Below, piece after piece: positions 50,119 through 58,732 of a stretch of DNA of 64,000 nucleotides. The stretch lies in contig NZ_CP146232.1 of NCBI RefSeq assembly GCF_037040815.1, positions 2,102,501-2,166,500 on the forward strand, written 5' to 3'. How positions within the stretch are numbered: the first letter of the stretch is position 1; the number at the start of each line of letters is the position of its first letter. The position numbers and the translations under genes are program-made. Source of the DNA: Pararoseomonas sp. SCSIO 73927 (lineage in GTDB: Bacteria > Pseudomonadota > Alphaproteobacteria > Acetobacterales > Acetobacteraceae). The notes beneath the pieces are model-generated. The model was not told the origin of the DNA and searched no databases. It was given only the letters and a program-made list of their open reading frames with translations.

Positions 50119-51507
50119 ATGAATGGGATGTCATCGCGCGCGGGCTGGTGGGCGGAGGCGCGGGCGATGGTCCTGCTCGCCTGGCCGCTGGCGCTGACCA
50201 ACCTCTCCCAGATGGCGCTGCTGGCGACGGACTCCGTCTACCTCGGCCACCTGTCGACGAATGCGCTGGCCGCCGTCACCCTCTCCGGCGCGCTGTTCTG
50301 GACAGTGCTGGCGCCGGGCTTCGGCCTCTCCTTCGCCGCCGCCGCCATGATGGCGCAGGAGCGGGGGCGGCGCGTGGGCCATGTGCGGGCCATGCGCCGC
50401 ACGCTGCGGGCCGGGCTGCTCGGCGCCGTGCTGGCGGCGCTGCCGGGCATGGTCCTGCTGTGGAACGGCGGCGCGGTCCTGCTCGCGCTGGGCCAGGAGC
50501 CGGCGCTGGCCGCGGCGGCGCAGGACTTCCTGCGCTGCATCCTCTGGGGCGTCCCCTCCTTCGGCATGTTCCTGACCCTCCGCGGGCTGATGGCGGCGAT
50601 GGAGCGCCCCTGGCCGCCCCTGGTCATCGGGCTGCTCGCCGTGCCGCTGAACGCGCTGCTGGGCTGGATGCTGATCTTCGGCAACCTCGGCGCGCCGGCC
50701 CTCGGCGTGCGCGGGGCCGGGATCGCGGGGGCGGTGGCGGACGGGTTCATGTTCGCCGCCCTCGCCGTCTTTGTCGCGCGGGACCGGCGCCTCCGCCGCT
50801 ACCGCTTCTTCGGGCGCATTTGGCGGGTGGAGATGGCGCGGCTGGGGCGGGTGGTGCGGCTGGGCCTGCCGATCGCCGCGCAGATGCTGCTGGAGATCGG
50901 CCTGTTCAGCGCCGTGGGGCTGGTAATGGGGAGCTTCGGAGCCCAGGCCGTGGCGGCGCACGCCATCGCCCTGCAGGTCGCCAGCACCACCTTCGCCATC
51001 CCCCTCGGGCTGGGCCAGGCCGCCACGGCCCGGGTAGGGCTTGCCATCGGCGCCGCCCTCCCGCGGGAGGCGTGGCGCGCCGGCTGGGTGGCCGTGATGC
51101 TGGCCGTGGCCTTCATGATCCCGATGGCGCTGGGCATGATGCTGGCCCCCGCCACGCTGGCCCGGCTCTTCCTCGACCCCGCCGCGCCGGGCGCGACGGA
51201 GACGGTGGCAATGGCCACCACGCTGCTCTTCCTCGCCGGCCTGTTCCAGGTGAGCGACGGCGTGCAGGTGGTGGGCGCCGGCGCCCTGCGCGGCCTGCAC
51301 GACACGCGCGCACCCATGCTGATCGCGGCCGCCGGCTACTGGGGGCTGGGCTTCCTGGCGGCCCTGGTGCTGGCCTTCCCGGCCGGGCTGGGACCGGCAG
51401 GCATCTGGGCCGGGCTGGTCCTGGGACTGGCGGCGGTGGCGGGCGCCATGACCTGGCGCTGGGCGCGCCTCTCCCGCCAGGGCGGGGCGGCGGTGGCGGC
51501 CGGGTGA
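50119..51507 (+). CDS. MATE family efflux transporter
   Basis: The 462-residue membrane protein has 12 hydrophobic helices in two halves, as in Na+- or H+-coupled MATE (multidrug and toxin extrusion) transporters. The first half includes MVLLAWPLALTNLSQMALLATDSVYLGHL, FGLSFAAAAMMAQERGRR and WGVPSFGMFLTLRGLMAAMER. The second half includes LGLPIAAQMLLEIGLFSAVGLVMGSFGAQAVAAHAIALQVASTTFAIPLGLGQAATARVG and FQVSDGVQVVGAGALRG. The ATG at 50119 is chosen since the longer frame has no family sequence. It diverges from the hydrolase gene. The substrate is unknown. A subfamily A repeat begins 23 bp after the stop. Confidence 0.93.
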   Translation: MNGMSSRAGWWAEARAMVLLAWPLALTNLSQMALLATDSVYLGHLSTNALAAVTLSGALFWTVLAPGFGLSFAAAAMMAQERGRRVGHVRAMRRTLRAGLLGAVLAALPGMVLLWNGGAVLLALGQEPALAAAAQDFLRCILWGVPSFGMFLTLRGLMAAMERPWPPLVIGLLAVPLNALLGWMLIFGNLGAPALGVRGAGIAGAVADGFMFAALAVFVARDRRLRRYRFFGRIWRVEMARLGRVVRLGLPIAAQMLLEIGLFSAVGLVMGSFGAQAVAAHAIALQVASTTFAIPLGLGQAATARVGLAIGAALPREAWRAGWVAVMLAVAFMIPMALGMMLAPATLARLFLDPAAPGATETVAMATTLLFLAGLFQVSDGVQVVGAGALRGLHDTRAPMLIAAAGYWGLGFLAALVLAFPAGLGPAGIWAGLVLGLAAVAGAMTWRWARLSRQGGAAVAAG

Positions 51508-51530
51508 GGCGGGGGCGGTCCTGCGATGGC

Positions 51531-51780
51531 GGTCTGTGGTCAGGGAGAGGAAGAAGGAATTCTTCCTCTCCCCGGACCCCTCACCATCATCTTTCTCTAG
51601 GAGTTGGTCTCTCTCGGCTGACGGTGCGCCTCGGGTCGATAACCCGAGGCGACTGCAAGGGCAGGAGCAGATCCGTCGCGGGGTGACCCCGTCCCAGGAC
51701 GGCGCGGCGGCAGCCCGGAGCAGGTCCAGGAGGCTCAGCCTCCTGGCGGGGGTTTCAGGGGGCGGAGCCCCCTGGTTCCG
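51531..51780 (+). repeat. Multi-hairpin intergenic repeat, subfamily A, copy 5
   Basis: This copy fills most of the 333-bp gap between the MATE gene and the downstream thioesterase gene, which are in the same direction. Hairpin 1 is at 51543-51572 (loop GGAA), followed by CATCATCTTTCTCTAG. Hairpin 2 is at 51628-51650 (GCCTCGGGT, loop CGATA, ACCCGAGGC). Hairpin 3 is at 51726-51746, with compensated arms (CCAGGAGGC, loop TCA, GCCTCCTGG). Hairpin 4 is at 51755-51775 (TCAGGGGGC, loop GGA, GCCCCCTGG). The linker GACTGCAAGGGCAG and the GGCAGCCC box are kept. Confidence 0.9.
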
Positions 51781-51840
51781 GACAATGCAGGCACCAGGGC
51801 GTCTTGACGGCCCGGGTCGGCCGGGCGCCCATCCCGCCCC

Positions 51841-52269
51841 ATGAGCACACCCATCTGGAAGAAGTCCGCAACCCCCGAGATTCTGTCGGGGCGGGCGGCG
51901 AACACCGCCATCAGCCTCCTCGGGATCCAGTTCACGGAAGTAGGGCCGGACTTCCTGCGCGCCACCATGCCCGTGGATCATCGGCACGTGCAGCCCTGGC
52001 GGGTGCTGCACGGCGGGATTTCCGTGGTGCTGTCGGAGACGCTGGGGAGCGCGGCCTGCTACATGGCCGTGCCGGAGGGGTTCCACTGCGTAGGGCTCGA
52101 GATCAACGCCAACCATATCGCCGCCGTGCCGGAGGGGCAGGTGGTGGTGGCGGAGTGCCGGCCCTTTCACATCGGCCGCTCCACCCAGGTCTGGCAGACG
52201 GAGATCCGCCGCGCGGACGGGCGGCTGGCCTGCGTCTCCCGCATCACCTGCGCCGTGCTGCCGGACTGA
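51841..52269 (+). CDS. PaaI-type hotdog thioesterase
   Basis: The 142-residue protein has the 4HBT/PaaI hotdog signature. HVQPWRVLHGGISVVLSETLGSAACY contains the HGG motif of acyl-CoA thioesterases, and LEINANHIAAVPEGQVVVAECRPFHIGRSTQVWQTEI is the beta core. Such enzymes hydrolyse acyl-CoA thioesters. The start is the ATG at 51841. It is downstream of the last repeat copy of subfamily A and of the MATE gene, in the same direction. A second, distinct PaaI-like protein lies at 62775-63200. Confidence 0.9.
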   Translation: MSTPIWKKSATPEILSGRAANTAISLLGIQFTEVGPDFLRATMPVDHRHVQPWRVLHGGISVVLSETLGSAACYMAVPEGFHCVGLEINANHIAAVPEGQVVVAECRPFHIGRSTQVWQTEIRRADGRLACVSRITCAVLPD

Positions 52270-52498
52270 GCGGCGGCGGCGTGTTGTGAGGGCGGGCAGG
52301 GCCGGCCGATGCGGGGATGGCCCGCCCTGTCCTCCCCGCGTTCCGCCGAATGGTTCGTACGGGCGGAGGAGGCGCGGCGCTTCGCCGGGCTTTCATGAAG
52401 CCGACGGGGTTACCATCCGTTTCCTGCCGCGCCGGACAAGCAATCGGGGCCGCGGGCAGGATGGCCCGGCCGGACCCGCCGGCAAAGGAGGTCACCCC

Positions 52499-52930
52499 AT
52501 GCACAAGCCCCTGTTCCTGGCTGCCGCCCTGGCCCTGACCGGCGCCGCCGGCCTCGCGGCCGCCCAGCCCGCGCCGCCCGCCCCGCCCGTCCCCGCCACC
52601 CCCGCCCCGCCGCCCGCCGCGGCCCAGGCGCCCACCCCGCCGCTGCCGCCAGGGCCCGGCCCGCAGGCCCAGCTGCCCGGTGGCCCCCGTGGTGCGATGG
52701 GCGGCCCGGTGGGCGGCCCCGGCTTCGACGGGCCGCGCGGCCGTATGGGCGGGCCGGAGGGCCACATGCACCGCGGGCGCCGCGGCCCGCGCTCCGAGGC
52801 GGCGAGCTTCTTCTTCCAGAAGGACGACTCGGTGATCCACATCCACTGCGCCGAGGACGAGCCGACGCGGGCCTGCGTGGACGCGGCCTCCGCCCTGCTC
52901 GACAAGCTGGGCAGCCTGCCCAACCGCTGA
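52499..52930 (+). CDS. Small exported Pro/Gly-rich protein of unknown function
   Basis: The 143-residue protein has a signal peptide (PLFLAAALALTGAAGLAAAQ) and then a long stretch of Pro/Ala (PAPPAPPVPATPAPPPAAAQ), a Gly/Arg/His-rich middle and a short conserved-looking end (ASFFFQKDDSVIHIHCAEDEPTRACVDAASALLDKL) with two cysteines that may form a disulfide. It has an unusually clear AAAGGAGG ribosome site, so it is likely well expressed. I do not recognise a family. It precedes a porin gene by about 120 bp in the same direction and may act in the envelope. Confidence 0.75.
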   Translation: MHKPLFLAAALALTGAAGLAAAQPAPPAPPVPATPAPPPAAAQAPTPPLPPGPGPQAQLPGGPRGAMGGPVGGPGFDGPRGRMGGPEGHMHRGRRGPRSEAASFFFQKDDSVIHIHCAEDEPTRACVDAASALLDKLGSLPNR

Positions 52931-53048
52931 TCGGGATGGCGGGGTCCGGCGCCTGGAAGGGTCGGCCCCGCCGCTCCATCAACAAAGTTTCGCTGGACGC
53001 CGCGCGTGCCCCGGCCCACCCCTGCACGGCCTGTCAGGGGGGATTCCC

Positions 53049-54242
53049 ATGCGCCGCAGCCCGGTTCTTGCTTTCGCGCTCATGGCCGCCCTGCCGGCGG
53101 CGGCGCAGGAGGCGCGGCCCGACGGGCTCCGCTGGGACGGCATCGCGCCGACCCTGCAATTGGCCGAGGGCAACTTCACCGTCAGGCCCCTGGTGCGGCT
53201 CGACGCCGATCTCGGCTCCTTCTTCGGGCAGGACGAGCCGGGCGGCTTCCGCAGCGGCGTGAACCTGCGGCGCGGCCGGCTCGGGCTCGGCGGCACGGTG
53301 CTGCGAGACTTCACCTACACCTTCGTGTGGGAGTTCGGCGGCTCCGCGCCGAACGACTACAACAACATCTACGAGGCGCAGATCGCCTATACCGGGCTGG
53401 GCTGGGCCACGATCCGCGCCGGCCTCTTCACGCCCCAGCACATGCCGGAATACGCCGGCTCCTCCTTCGACCTGCCCTTCATGGAACGGGCGGCGATCAC
53501 CAACCTCGCCGCCTCGCTTGCCACCGGCGACACGCGGGAGGCGGCGGGGATCGAGGGCAGGGGAGAGCTCGGCGGCGGGGGCGCGCGCTGGAACGCCAGC
53601 GCCTACGTCACCGGCGGTGTCGGCTCCACCCCGCATGACGGGCGGCAGCGCGGCGCGGCCGGGCGGGCGGTGGTGCTGCTGCCGCCGATGGGCCCCGTGC
53701 AGTTCCAGATCGGGGCGGACGTGGCGGCGCAGTTCCACCCCGGCACCGATCCCGGCCCCCAGGCCGTCCGCCTCCGCGACTATCCGGAGCTGCGCGTGGA
53801 TTCCCGCCGCTTCCTCGACAGCGGCTCCATCCGGGCGGGCCAGGCTTGGGCGGTGGGGCCGGAGGCCGCCGGGCGAGTCGGCCCCCTCTACCTCGAGGCC
53901 GTGTGGCAGCGCCTGACCGTGGAGCCGACGGACGGGCCGACCCGGCGCTTCGATGGATGGTACGTGGAAGGGCTGCTGACCGTGATCGGCCCGGCGCGGG
54001 AGCGGTCCAACGAGACCGGCACCTGGCGGCGGCCCAAGGCGGAGGGGCGGTTCGGCAGCGTGGAGGTCGGGCTGCGCTACAGCACGGCGGATCTGGGCGC
54101 GACCAGGCAGTCCATCTGGACGGCGGGGGTGAACTGGTACCTTACGGACCGGTTCCGGCTGCAGGCGCAGTACGAGAACGGGCGCACGGGCGAGAGCCGG
54201 GATTTCCAGGCGATCGGGATGCGGGCCTCTTTCAATTTGTAA
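53049..54242 (+). CDS. Phosphate-selective-porin (OprO/OprP)-like outer membrane protein
   Basis: The 397-residue protein has a signal peptide (PVLAFALMAALPAAAQ) and the OprO/OprP-type barrel pattern: PLVRLDADLGSFFG, FRSGVNLRRGRLGLGGTVLRDFTYTFVWEFGG, NIYEAQIAYTGLGWATIRAGLFTPQHMPEYAGSSFDLPFMERA. Later come FGSVEVGLRYSTADLG, IWTAGVNWYLTDRFRLQAQYENG and a final F-x-A-x-MRASFNL. Phosphate or pyrophosphate selectivity has been shown in Pseudomonas relatives, and here the substrate is unknown. The C-terminal residue is Leu rather than Phe but the preceding Phe supports outer-membrane insertion. It follows the Pro-rich protein gene. Confidence 0.87.
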   Translation: MRRSPVLAFALMAALPAAAQEARPDGLRWDGIAPTLQLAEGNFTVRPLVRLDADLGSFFGQDEPGGFRSGVNLRRGRLGLGGTVLRDFTYTFVWEFGGSAPNDYNNIYEAQIAYTGLGWATIRAGLFTPQHMPEYAGSSFDLPFMERAAITNLAASLATGDTREAAGIEGRGELGGGGARWNASAYVTGGVGSTPHDGRQRGAAGRAVVLLPPMGPVQFQIGADVAAQFHPGTDPGPQAVRLRDYPELRVDSRRFLDSGSIRAGQAWAVGPEAAGRVGPLYLEAVWQRLTVEPTDGPTRRFDGWYVEGLLTVIGPARERSNETGTWRRPKAEGRFGSVEVGLRYSTADLGATRQSIWTAGVNWYLTDRFRLQAQYENGRTGESRDFQAIGMRASFNL

Positions 54243-54260
54243 GAGGCAGTCTGTAAGAGC

Positions 54261-54283
54261 CCCGGGAGGCTCCGCCTCCCGGG
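54261..54283. terminator. Terminator stem-loop between convergent genes
   Basis: Perfect 10-bp arms CCCGGGAGGC and GCCTCCCGGG enclose a TCC loop between the porin stop (54242) and the EipB-like stop (54293). The GGAGGC/GCCTCC core and 3-base loop resemble hairpins 3 and 4 of the repeat family, so it may be a solo relative. Confidence 0.7.
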
Positions 54284-54292
54284 ACCGCCCGC

Positions 54293-55156
54293 TCAGCACC
54301 CGCCGGGCAGGGCGTCCAGCGTCTCCAGCCGGCCGTTCACCGCGAACTCGCCGAAATCCATGTTCAGCTCGTCCGCCACGCCATTGGCGTAGTAGCGCAG
54401 CCCCACCTCGTAGTCGGGGGAGGAGGCGCCGCCGCCATTGTTGTCTTTGCCGAAGAAGGCGATCCGCATCCGGCCGCTCTCCTGGGACGCCAGCAGCGGG
54501 AAGCGTGGGCTGGCCTCGGCCTCCCGGCGCCAGGCGGACAGGACCGTGGTGCTCTCCTGCGCGCCGTCGTCGCTGGTGCCGTCCATCAGGGGCGCGTTGA
54601 GGATCCTCTCCCCGGCGCGGGCGGCGGCGATGGCGCGGATCGTGTGGGCCATGGGCAGCAGGGTGCCGGCGGGCAGCGCCTCCTGAGAGGGACGGGGCTG
54701 CTCGTAGCGGGCGCTGCCCGTGCCGTCCGGCTGGAGGGTGGCCTCGCCGGTGATGCGGTTGCTGACCGCGCCGCCCGTCATCTGGGTGAGGGAGTACCGC
54801 AGGCGGCGCCCGTCCTTGCTCTCCCAGGTGGAGTAGTCGGAGGCGGTCTCCACCGTCTGCCCGTCGCGGTCCTGCAGCCGCATGGTCAGGCGCTGGCGGC
54901 TGGCCCAGCCGTCGCAGGCGTCCAGCACCTCGAAGAGCATGACGCCCTCGGCTCGGGCGATGTCGGCATTGTCCCGCGCGCGGTCGAAGCTCAGGCGGTA
55001 GGCGGCGCGGTGGGCCGCCATCGCCTCCGTGCCCGGCAGGGCGGCGGGGGTGGGCGCCTGCCCGCCGGGGGCGGCGGGCTGCGCCGGCGCGGGGGCCGCG
55101 AGGACCAGGGCCGCGCCGAGCGTGAGCGTGGTGGCGAGAAGAGAGCGCAGGCGCAT
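54293..55156 (-). CDS. EipB-like cell envelope integrity protein (DUF1849)
   Basis: The 287-residue protein has a signal peptide (SLLATTLTLGAALVLAAPAPAQ) and the DUF1849 fold sequence: AAYRLSFDRARDNADIARAEGVMLFEVLDACDGWASRQRLTM, then YSTWESKDGRRLRYSLTQMTGG and VGLRYYANGVADELNMDFGEF, ending at GGC. I recall that EipB of Brucella is a periplasmic envelope-integrity protein of spiral beta shape with a disulfide between an early and a late Cys, and this protein likewise has only DACDGW and the terminal Cys. The ATG at 55156 is preferred over 55210 for the signal peptide. It is next to aspS and ends at a terminator. Confidence 0.87.
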   Translation of the reverse strand: MRLRSLLATTLTLGAALVLAAPAPAQPAAPGGQAPTPAALPGTEAMAAHRAAYRLSFDRARDNADIARAEGVMLFEVLDACDGWASRQRLTMRLQDRDGQTVETASDYSTWESKDGRRLRYSLTQMTGGAVSNRITGEATLQPDGTGSARYEQPRPSQEALPAGTLLPMAHTIRAIAAARAGERILNAPLMDGTSDDGAQESTTVLSAWRREAEASPRFPLLASQESGRMRIAFFGKDNNGGGASSPDYEVGLRYYANGVADELNMDFGEFAVNGRLETLDALPGGC

Positions 55157-55184
55157 CGAGGAGCCTTTCCGGAAGGGTCCAGAC

Positions 55185-57020
55185 TTAGGTGGTCTTGGCC
55201 CCGCTTGCACCCTTTGCGTCGTCTTTGTTGCTCTTCGCCGCAGCGTCCTTCGCGGGCGGCAGGTCGGGCTTGATGTGCAGCTCCTTCCAGCGGCCGGGCT
55301 CCACCGTGCTGGGGGCGCCCATCATCAGGTCCTCGCCCTGCTGGTTCATGGGGTACATGTTGACCTCGCGGAGGTTAGGCTCCTCCGCCAGCAGCATGAC
55401 GATCCGGTCGATGCCGGCGGCCATGCCGCCGTGGGGCGGGGCGCCGTAGCGGAAGGCGTTCAGCATGCCGCCGAACCGCTCCTCCACCGCGCTCTCCGGG
55501 TAGCCGGCCATCCCGAAGGCCTTCACCATGATCTCGGCCTTGTGGTTCCGGATCGCGCCGGAGGCCATCTCGTAGCCGTTGCAGACGATGTCGTACTGGA
55601 AGGCCGGGATGGTCAGCGGATCCTGGTTCTCCAGCGCCTCCATCTCGCCCTGGGGCATGGAGAAGGGGTTGTGGCTGAAGTCCACCTTCCCCGTCTCCTC
55701 GTTCAGCTCGAACATCGGGAAGTCCACGATCCAGCAGAAGCGGAAGGCGTCCTTCTCGATCAGGTCCAGCTCCCCGCCGATGCGGGTGCGGACGGTGCCG
55801 GCGAACTTCGCGGCCTCGTCCGCCTTGCCGGCGGCGAAGAACACGGCGTCCCCCGGGCCGATGCCGCAGGCGGCGCGGATGGCCTCCACCCGCTCCGGCT
55901 CCAGGTTCTTGGCGATCGGGCCCTTCGCGCCGTCGGCGTCGAAGGCAATGTAGCCGAGGCCGCCGGCGCCTTGGCTCCGGGCCCACTCGTTCAGCTTGTC
56001 GAAGAAGCCGCGGGGCTTGCCACCCGCGCCCGGGGCCGGGATGGCCCGGACCACGCCCCCGCCCGCCGCGATCTTGGCGAAGAGGCCGAAGCCGGAACCC
56101 GCGAAGCTCTCCGTCACGTCCCGGATGATCAGGGGGTTCCGCAGGTCCGGCTTGTCGGAGCCGTAGTCCAGCATCGCCTGGGCGTAGGGGATGTGGCGCC
56201 ACGGCCCGGCATCCACGGGACGGTGGCCCGCGAAGCGCTCGAAGGTGCCGCGGATCACCGGCTCCATTGTGTCGAACACGTCCTGCTGCGTGACGAAGCT
56301 CATCTCGACGTCGAGCTGGTAGAACATCAGCGTGCGGTCGGCACGCCCCGCCTCGTCCCGGAAGCAGGGGGCGATCTGGAAGTAGCGATCGAAGCCCGCC
56401 ACCATCGTCAGCTGCTTGAACTGCTGCGGGGCCTGGGGCAGCGCGTAGAACTTGCCGGGGTGCAGGCGGGCGGGGACGAGGAAGTCCCGTGCCCCCTCCG
56501 GGCTGCTGCTCGTCAGGATCGGCGTCTGGAACTCGTTGAAGCCCTCCGCGATCATCCGCTCGCGGATGTCGTGGATGATCTGGGCCCGCAGGATCATGTT
56601 CCGCTGCAGCCGCTCCCGCCGCAGGTCGAGGAAGCGGTAGCGCAGCCGCATCTCCTCCGGCGCGTCGTCGTCTGCGGCCACCTGGAAGGGCAGCACCTCC
56701 GCACGGGACTGCACGGTCAGCTCGCGCACGCGCAGCTCCACCTCGCCCGTGGCCAGGCGCGGGTTCACGGTGGCGGGCTCCCGCGCCACCACCTCGCCGG
56801 TCACGGTGATCACGCTCTCCGGCCGGATGTCGTCGGCCGCCGCGAAGACCTCGGACCCCTGCGGGATCACGCACTGGGTCAGGCCGTAATGGTCGCGCAG
56901 GTCGATGAAGAGCAGGCCGCCATGGTCCCGCTTGCGGTGCACCCAGCCGGAGAGCCGGACGGTCTGGCCGGCATCGGCGGCGCGGAGAACGCCGCAGGTG
57001 TGGGTGCGGTAGGCGTGCAT
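55185..57020 (-). CDS. aspS: Aspartyl-tRNA synthetase, probably non-discriminating
   Basis: The 611-residue enzyme attaches aspartate to tRNA. It has the N-terminal OB-fold anticodon domain ([26 protein letters not shown]), the class II core ([15 protein letters not shown] motif 1, [12 protein letters not shown] motif 2, [14 protein letters not shown] motif 3) and the bacterial-type GAD insertion between motifs 2 and 3. In bacterial AspRS, His in the RDHGG turn is associated with a non-discriminating enzyme that also charges tRNA-Asn, whose Asp is then amidated by GatCAB. This is an inference. The ATG at 57020 is used. It lies upstream of the EipB-like gene on the minus strand. Confidence 0.94.
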   Translation of the reverse strand: MHAYRTHTCGVLRAADAGQTVRLSGWVHRKRDHGGLLFIDLRDHYGLTQCVIPQGSEVFAAADDIRPESVITVTGEVVAREPATVNPRLATGEVELRVRELTVQSRAEVLPFQVAADDDAPEEMRLRYRFLDLRRERLQRNMILRAQIIHDIRERMIAEGFNEFQTPILTSSSPEGARDFLVPARLHPGKFYALPQAPQQFKQLTMVAGFDRYFQIAPCFRDEAGRADRTLMFYQLDVEMSFVTQQDVFDTMEPVIRGTFERFAGHRPVDAGPWRHIPYAQAMLDYGSDKPDLRNPLIIRDVTESFAGSGFGLFAKIAAGGGVVRAIPAPGAGGKPRGFFDKLNEWARSQGAGGLGYIAFDADGAKGPIAKNLEPERVEAIRAACGIGPGDAVFFAAGKADEAAKFAGTVRTRIGGELDLIEKDAFRFCWIVDFPMFELNEETGKVDFSHNPFSMPQGEMEALENQDPLTIPAFQYDIVCNGYEMASGAIRNHKAEIMVKAFGMAGYPESAVEERFGGMLNAFRYGAPPHGGMAAGIDRIVMLLAEEPNLREVNMYPMNQQGEDLMMGAPSTVEPGRWKELHIKPDLPPAKDAAAKSNKDDAKGASGAKTT

Positions 57021-57120
57021 GGGGCGGTGCTCAGTTTGATATCCGGGGTTGGGCGGCAAGAGCGGCAGGGGGCGGGTTCGTGTCAACCCCGCTAGCCCAT
57101 GTCCCGAGCGGGCGGTGCGG

Positions 57121-57385
57121 GCGGCCCCAGGGGGAGAGAAAGAATTCTCTCCCCCTGGACCCCCACTCATCTTTCTTTTCAGGGCTGCCGCGCAATGCTT
57201 CGCTGAAGCCCGCCTGAGGTCGATGACCTCAGGCGACCGACACGGCGGCCCGGGCCGACACGGCGTTAGAAAGCCTTCGGCAACGCCCTTCGATCATCGC
57301 AACCGCGGCAGCCCGATCGCGGGGTCCGGGGTGGCCGTTGCCACCCCGGCGGAGGGTTCCAGGGAGGCGGCGCCTCCCTGGGGCG
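57121..57385 (+). repeat. Multi-hairpin intergenic repeat, subfamily B, copy 2
   Basis: This copy fills the 371-bp gap between the aspS start (57020) and the YqgE stop (57392); both neighbours are minus-strand genes. The remaining 100 bp holds the aspS promoter. Hairpin 1 is at 57127-57158 (CCAGGGGGAGAGAA, loop AGAA, TTCTCTCCCCCTGG), followed by CTCATCTTTCTTTTC. Hairpin 2 is at 57212-57234 (GCCTGAGGTC, GAT, GACCTCAGGC). Hairpin 3 is at 57326-57349 (CCGGGGTGGC, CGTT, GCCACCCCGG). The last hairpin is at 57359-57381 (CCAGGGAGGC, GGC, GCCTCCCTGG). Its orientation is the same as all other copies despite the opposite gene context. Confidence 0.88.
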
Positions 57386-57391
57386 AGCGGA

Positions 57392-58078
57392 TCAGGCCCG
57401 ACCGGCCGTTCCCACCAGCAGCAGCGGGTCCACCTTCAGCTTCGCCAGGGCCCGGCGCCACTTCGCGTCCTGGTCCTCCTCGGTGAAGAGGATGGCCTCG
57501 TCCGGGGAGACGGAGAGCCAGGCGTTGCCCGCGATCTCGCTCTCCAGCTGTCCCGGCCCCCAGCCGGCGTAGCCCAGCGCCAGCAGGCCCTGGCGCGGCC
57601 CCTCGCCACCCGCGATGGCCTTCAGGATGTCCACGCTGGCCGTGAGCGCGAAGCCGCCCTCGATGGTGAGGCTGCCCTCGCTCGACCAGTCCTGGGTGTG
57701 GAGGACGAAGCCGCGCCCGCCCTCCACCGGGCCGCCGGCGTGCAGCCGGATGCGGCGCTGGGGCGGGACAGGGGTGACCTCCAGCTGCTTCAGCAGGTCG
57801 TCGAAGGTCAGGTTCTCGATCGTCCGGTTCAGCACGATGCCCATGGCCCCTTCCGGGGAGTGGGCGCAGAGGCAGATCACGCTCCGGGCGAAGCGCGGGT
57901 CCTCCATGCTGGGCATGGCGATGAGGATCTGCCCGCCGAGCCAGCCCTCCTCGGAAGGGCCGGGCCTGGCCATGCGGGTGAGCTGGATGGGGGTGGTCTG
58001 GCCCTCCGCCTCCTCCAGCTCGTCCTCATCCTCGATGGGCGGCGGGGGCGGGGCCTTGTCCTTCGGGCGCCGTGTCAT
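57392..58078 (-). CDS. YqgE/AlgH family protein
   Basis: The 228-residue protein has the YqgE/AlgH fold motifs: LGGQILIAMPSMEDPRFARSVICLCAHSPEGAMGIVLNRTIENLTFDDLL, RIRLHAGGPVEGGRGFVLHTQDW and ALGYAGWGPGQLESEIAGNAWLS. An acidic, Pro-rich leader of about 45 residues precedes the domain. The family is widespread with an uncertain, perhaps regulatory, role. The start is an ATG at 58078. A subfamily B repeat ends 7 bp from the stop, and a hairpin and a probable promoter lie in the divergent region upstream. Confidence 0.88.
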   Translation of the reverse strand: MTRRPKDKAPPPPPIEDEDELEEAEGQTTPIQLTRMARPGPSEEGWLGGQILIAMPSMEDPRFARSVICLCAHSPEGAMGIVLNRTIENLTFDDLLKQLEVTPVPPQRRIRLHAGGPVEGGRGFVLHTQDWSSEGSLTIEGGFALTASVDILKAIAGGEGPRQGLLALGYAGWGPGQLESEIAGNAWLSVSPDEAILFTEEDQDAKWRRALAKLKVDPLLLVGTAGRA

Positions 58079-58092
58079 GACGGAAAGATGGC

Positions 58093-58125
58093 GCCGGGGG
58101 CGGGGGGCTGCAAGCCGCCCCCGGC
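58093..58125. other. Stem-loop in the yqgE upstream region
   Basis: Arms GCCGGGGGCGG and CCGCCCCCGGC (11 bp) enclose an 11-base loop, starting 15 bp before the minus-strand YqgE ATG. It could form in that transcript's leader or be a DNA-level inverted repeat in the divergent promoter. The function is unknown. Confidence 0.45.
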
Positions 58126-58190
58126 CTGTTGCAGGACCGCTTCCGGGGAGGGTTGCCGCGCCGCAGCGAAACATGCGCCGCCCCCGCCCG

Positions 58191-58220
58191 TTGACAGCGG
58201 CACGAGACGGGGGCCGTAAC
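58191..58220 (+). promoter_or_regulatory. Possible housekeeping promoter for the peroxiredoxin gene
   Basis: A perfect TTGACA -35 box at 58191-58196 is followed after 17-18 bp by CCGTAAC, a weak -10 candidate, 30 bp before the peroxiredoxin ATG at 58250. Only the -35 box is clear. Confidence 0.4.
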
Positions 58221-58249
58221 TGCGGCAAGACCCCTTCCGAGGATTTCAG

Positions 58250-58732
58250 ATGCCCATCCAGCCCGGCGACGCCATCCCCTCCGTCAAGGTCATGCAGGCC
58301 GGTGCCGAAGGACCGAAGGAGGTGGACACGGCCGCCCTCCTCGGCCACGGCACGGTGGTGCTGTTCGGCGTGCCCGGCGCCTTCACCCCCACCTGCTCCG
58401 CCCGCCACCTGCCGGGTTTCGTGCAGCAGGCGGCCGCACTGAAGGCGAAGGGCGTGGACACCGTGGCCTGCGTGGCCGTGAACGACGCCTTCGTGATGGC
58501 GGCCTGGGCCAAGGACCAGGGCGTGACGGACCAGGTGGTGATGCTGGCCGACGGCGCCGCGGCCTTCACGAAGGCGCTGGGCCTGGAGATGGACCTGACG
58601 GCGCGCGGCATGGGCGTGCGGTCTCAGCGCTTCGCCCTCATCGCCAAGGGCGGCAAGGTGACGCATCTCGGCGTGGAGCAGGCCGGCGCCTTCGAGGTGA
58701 GCAGCGCCGACGCCATCCTGGCCCAGCTGTGA
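58250..58732 (+). CDS. Peroxiredoxin, Prx5 (redoxin) family
   Basis: The 160-residue enzyme reduces peroxides with thiols. It has the Prx5 pattern MPIQPGDAIPSVKVM, the active-site VVLFGVPGAFTPTCSARHLPGF with the peroxidatic Cys in PTCS and the conserved upstream Thr, KGVDTVACVAVNDAFVMAAWAKDQG and MGVRSQRFALIAKGGKVTHLGVE. It is short, single-domain and cytoplasmic. A resolving Cys is possible in VACVAVND but uncertain. It overlaps the following small gene by 4 bp (GTGA) and diverges from yqgE. A TTGACA promoter motif lies upstream. Confidence 0.93.
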   Translation: MPIQPGDAIPSVKVMQAGAEGPKEVDTAALLGHGTVVLFGVPGAFTPTCSARHLPGFVQQAAALKAKGVDTVACVAVNDAFVMAAWAKDQGVTDQVVMLADGAAAFTKALGLEMDLTARGMGVRSQRFALIAKGGKVTHLGVEQAGAFEVSSADAILAQL

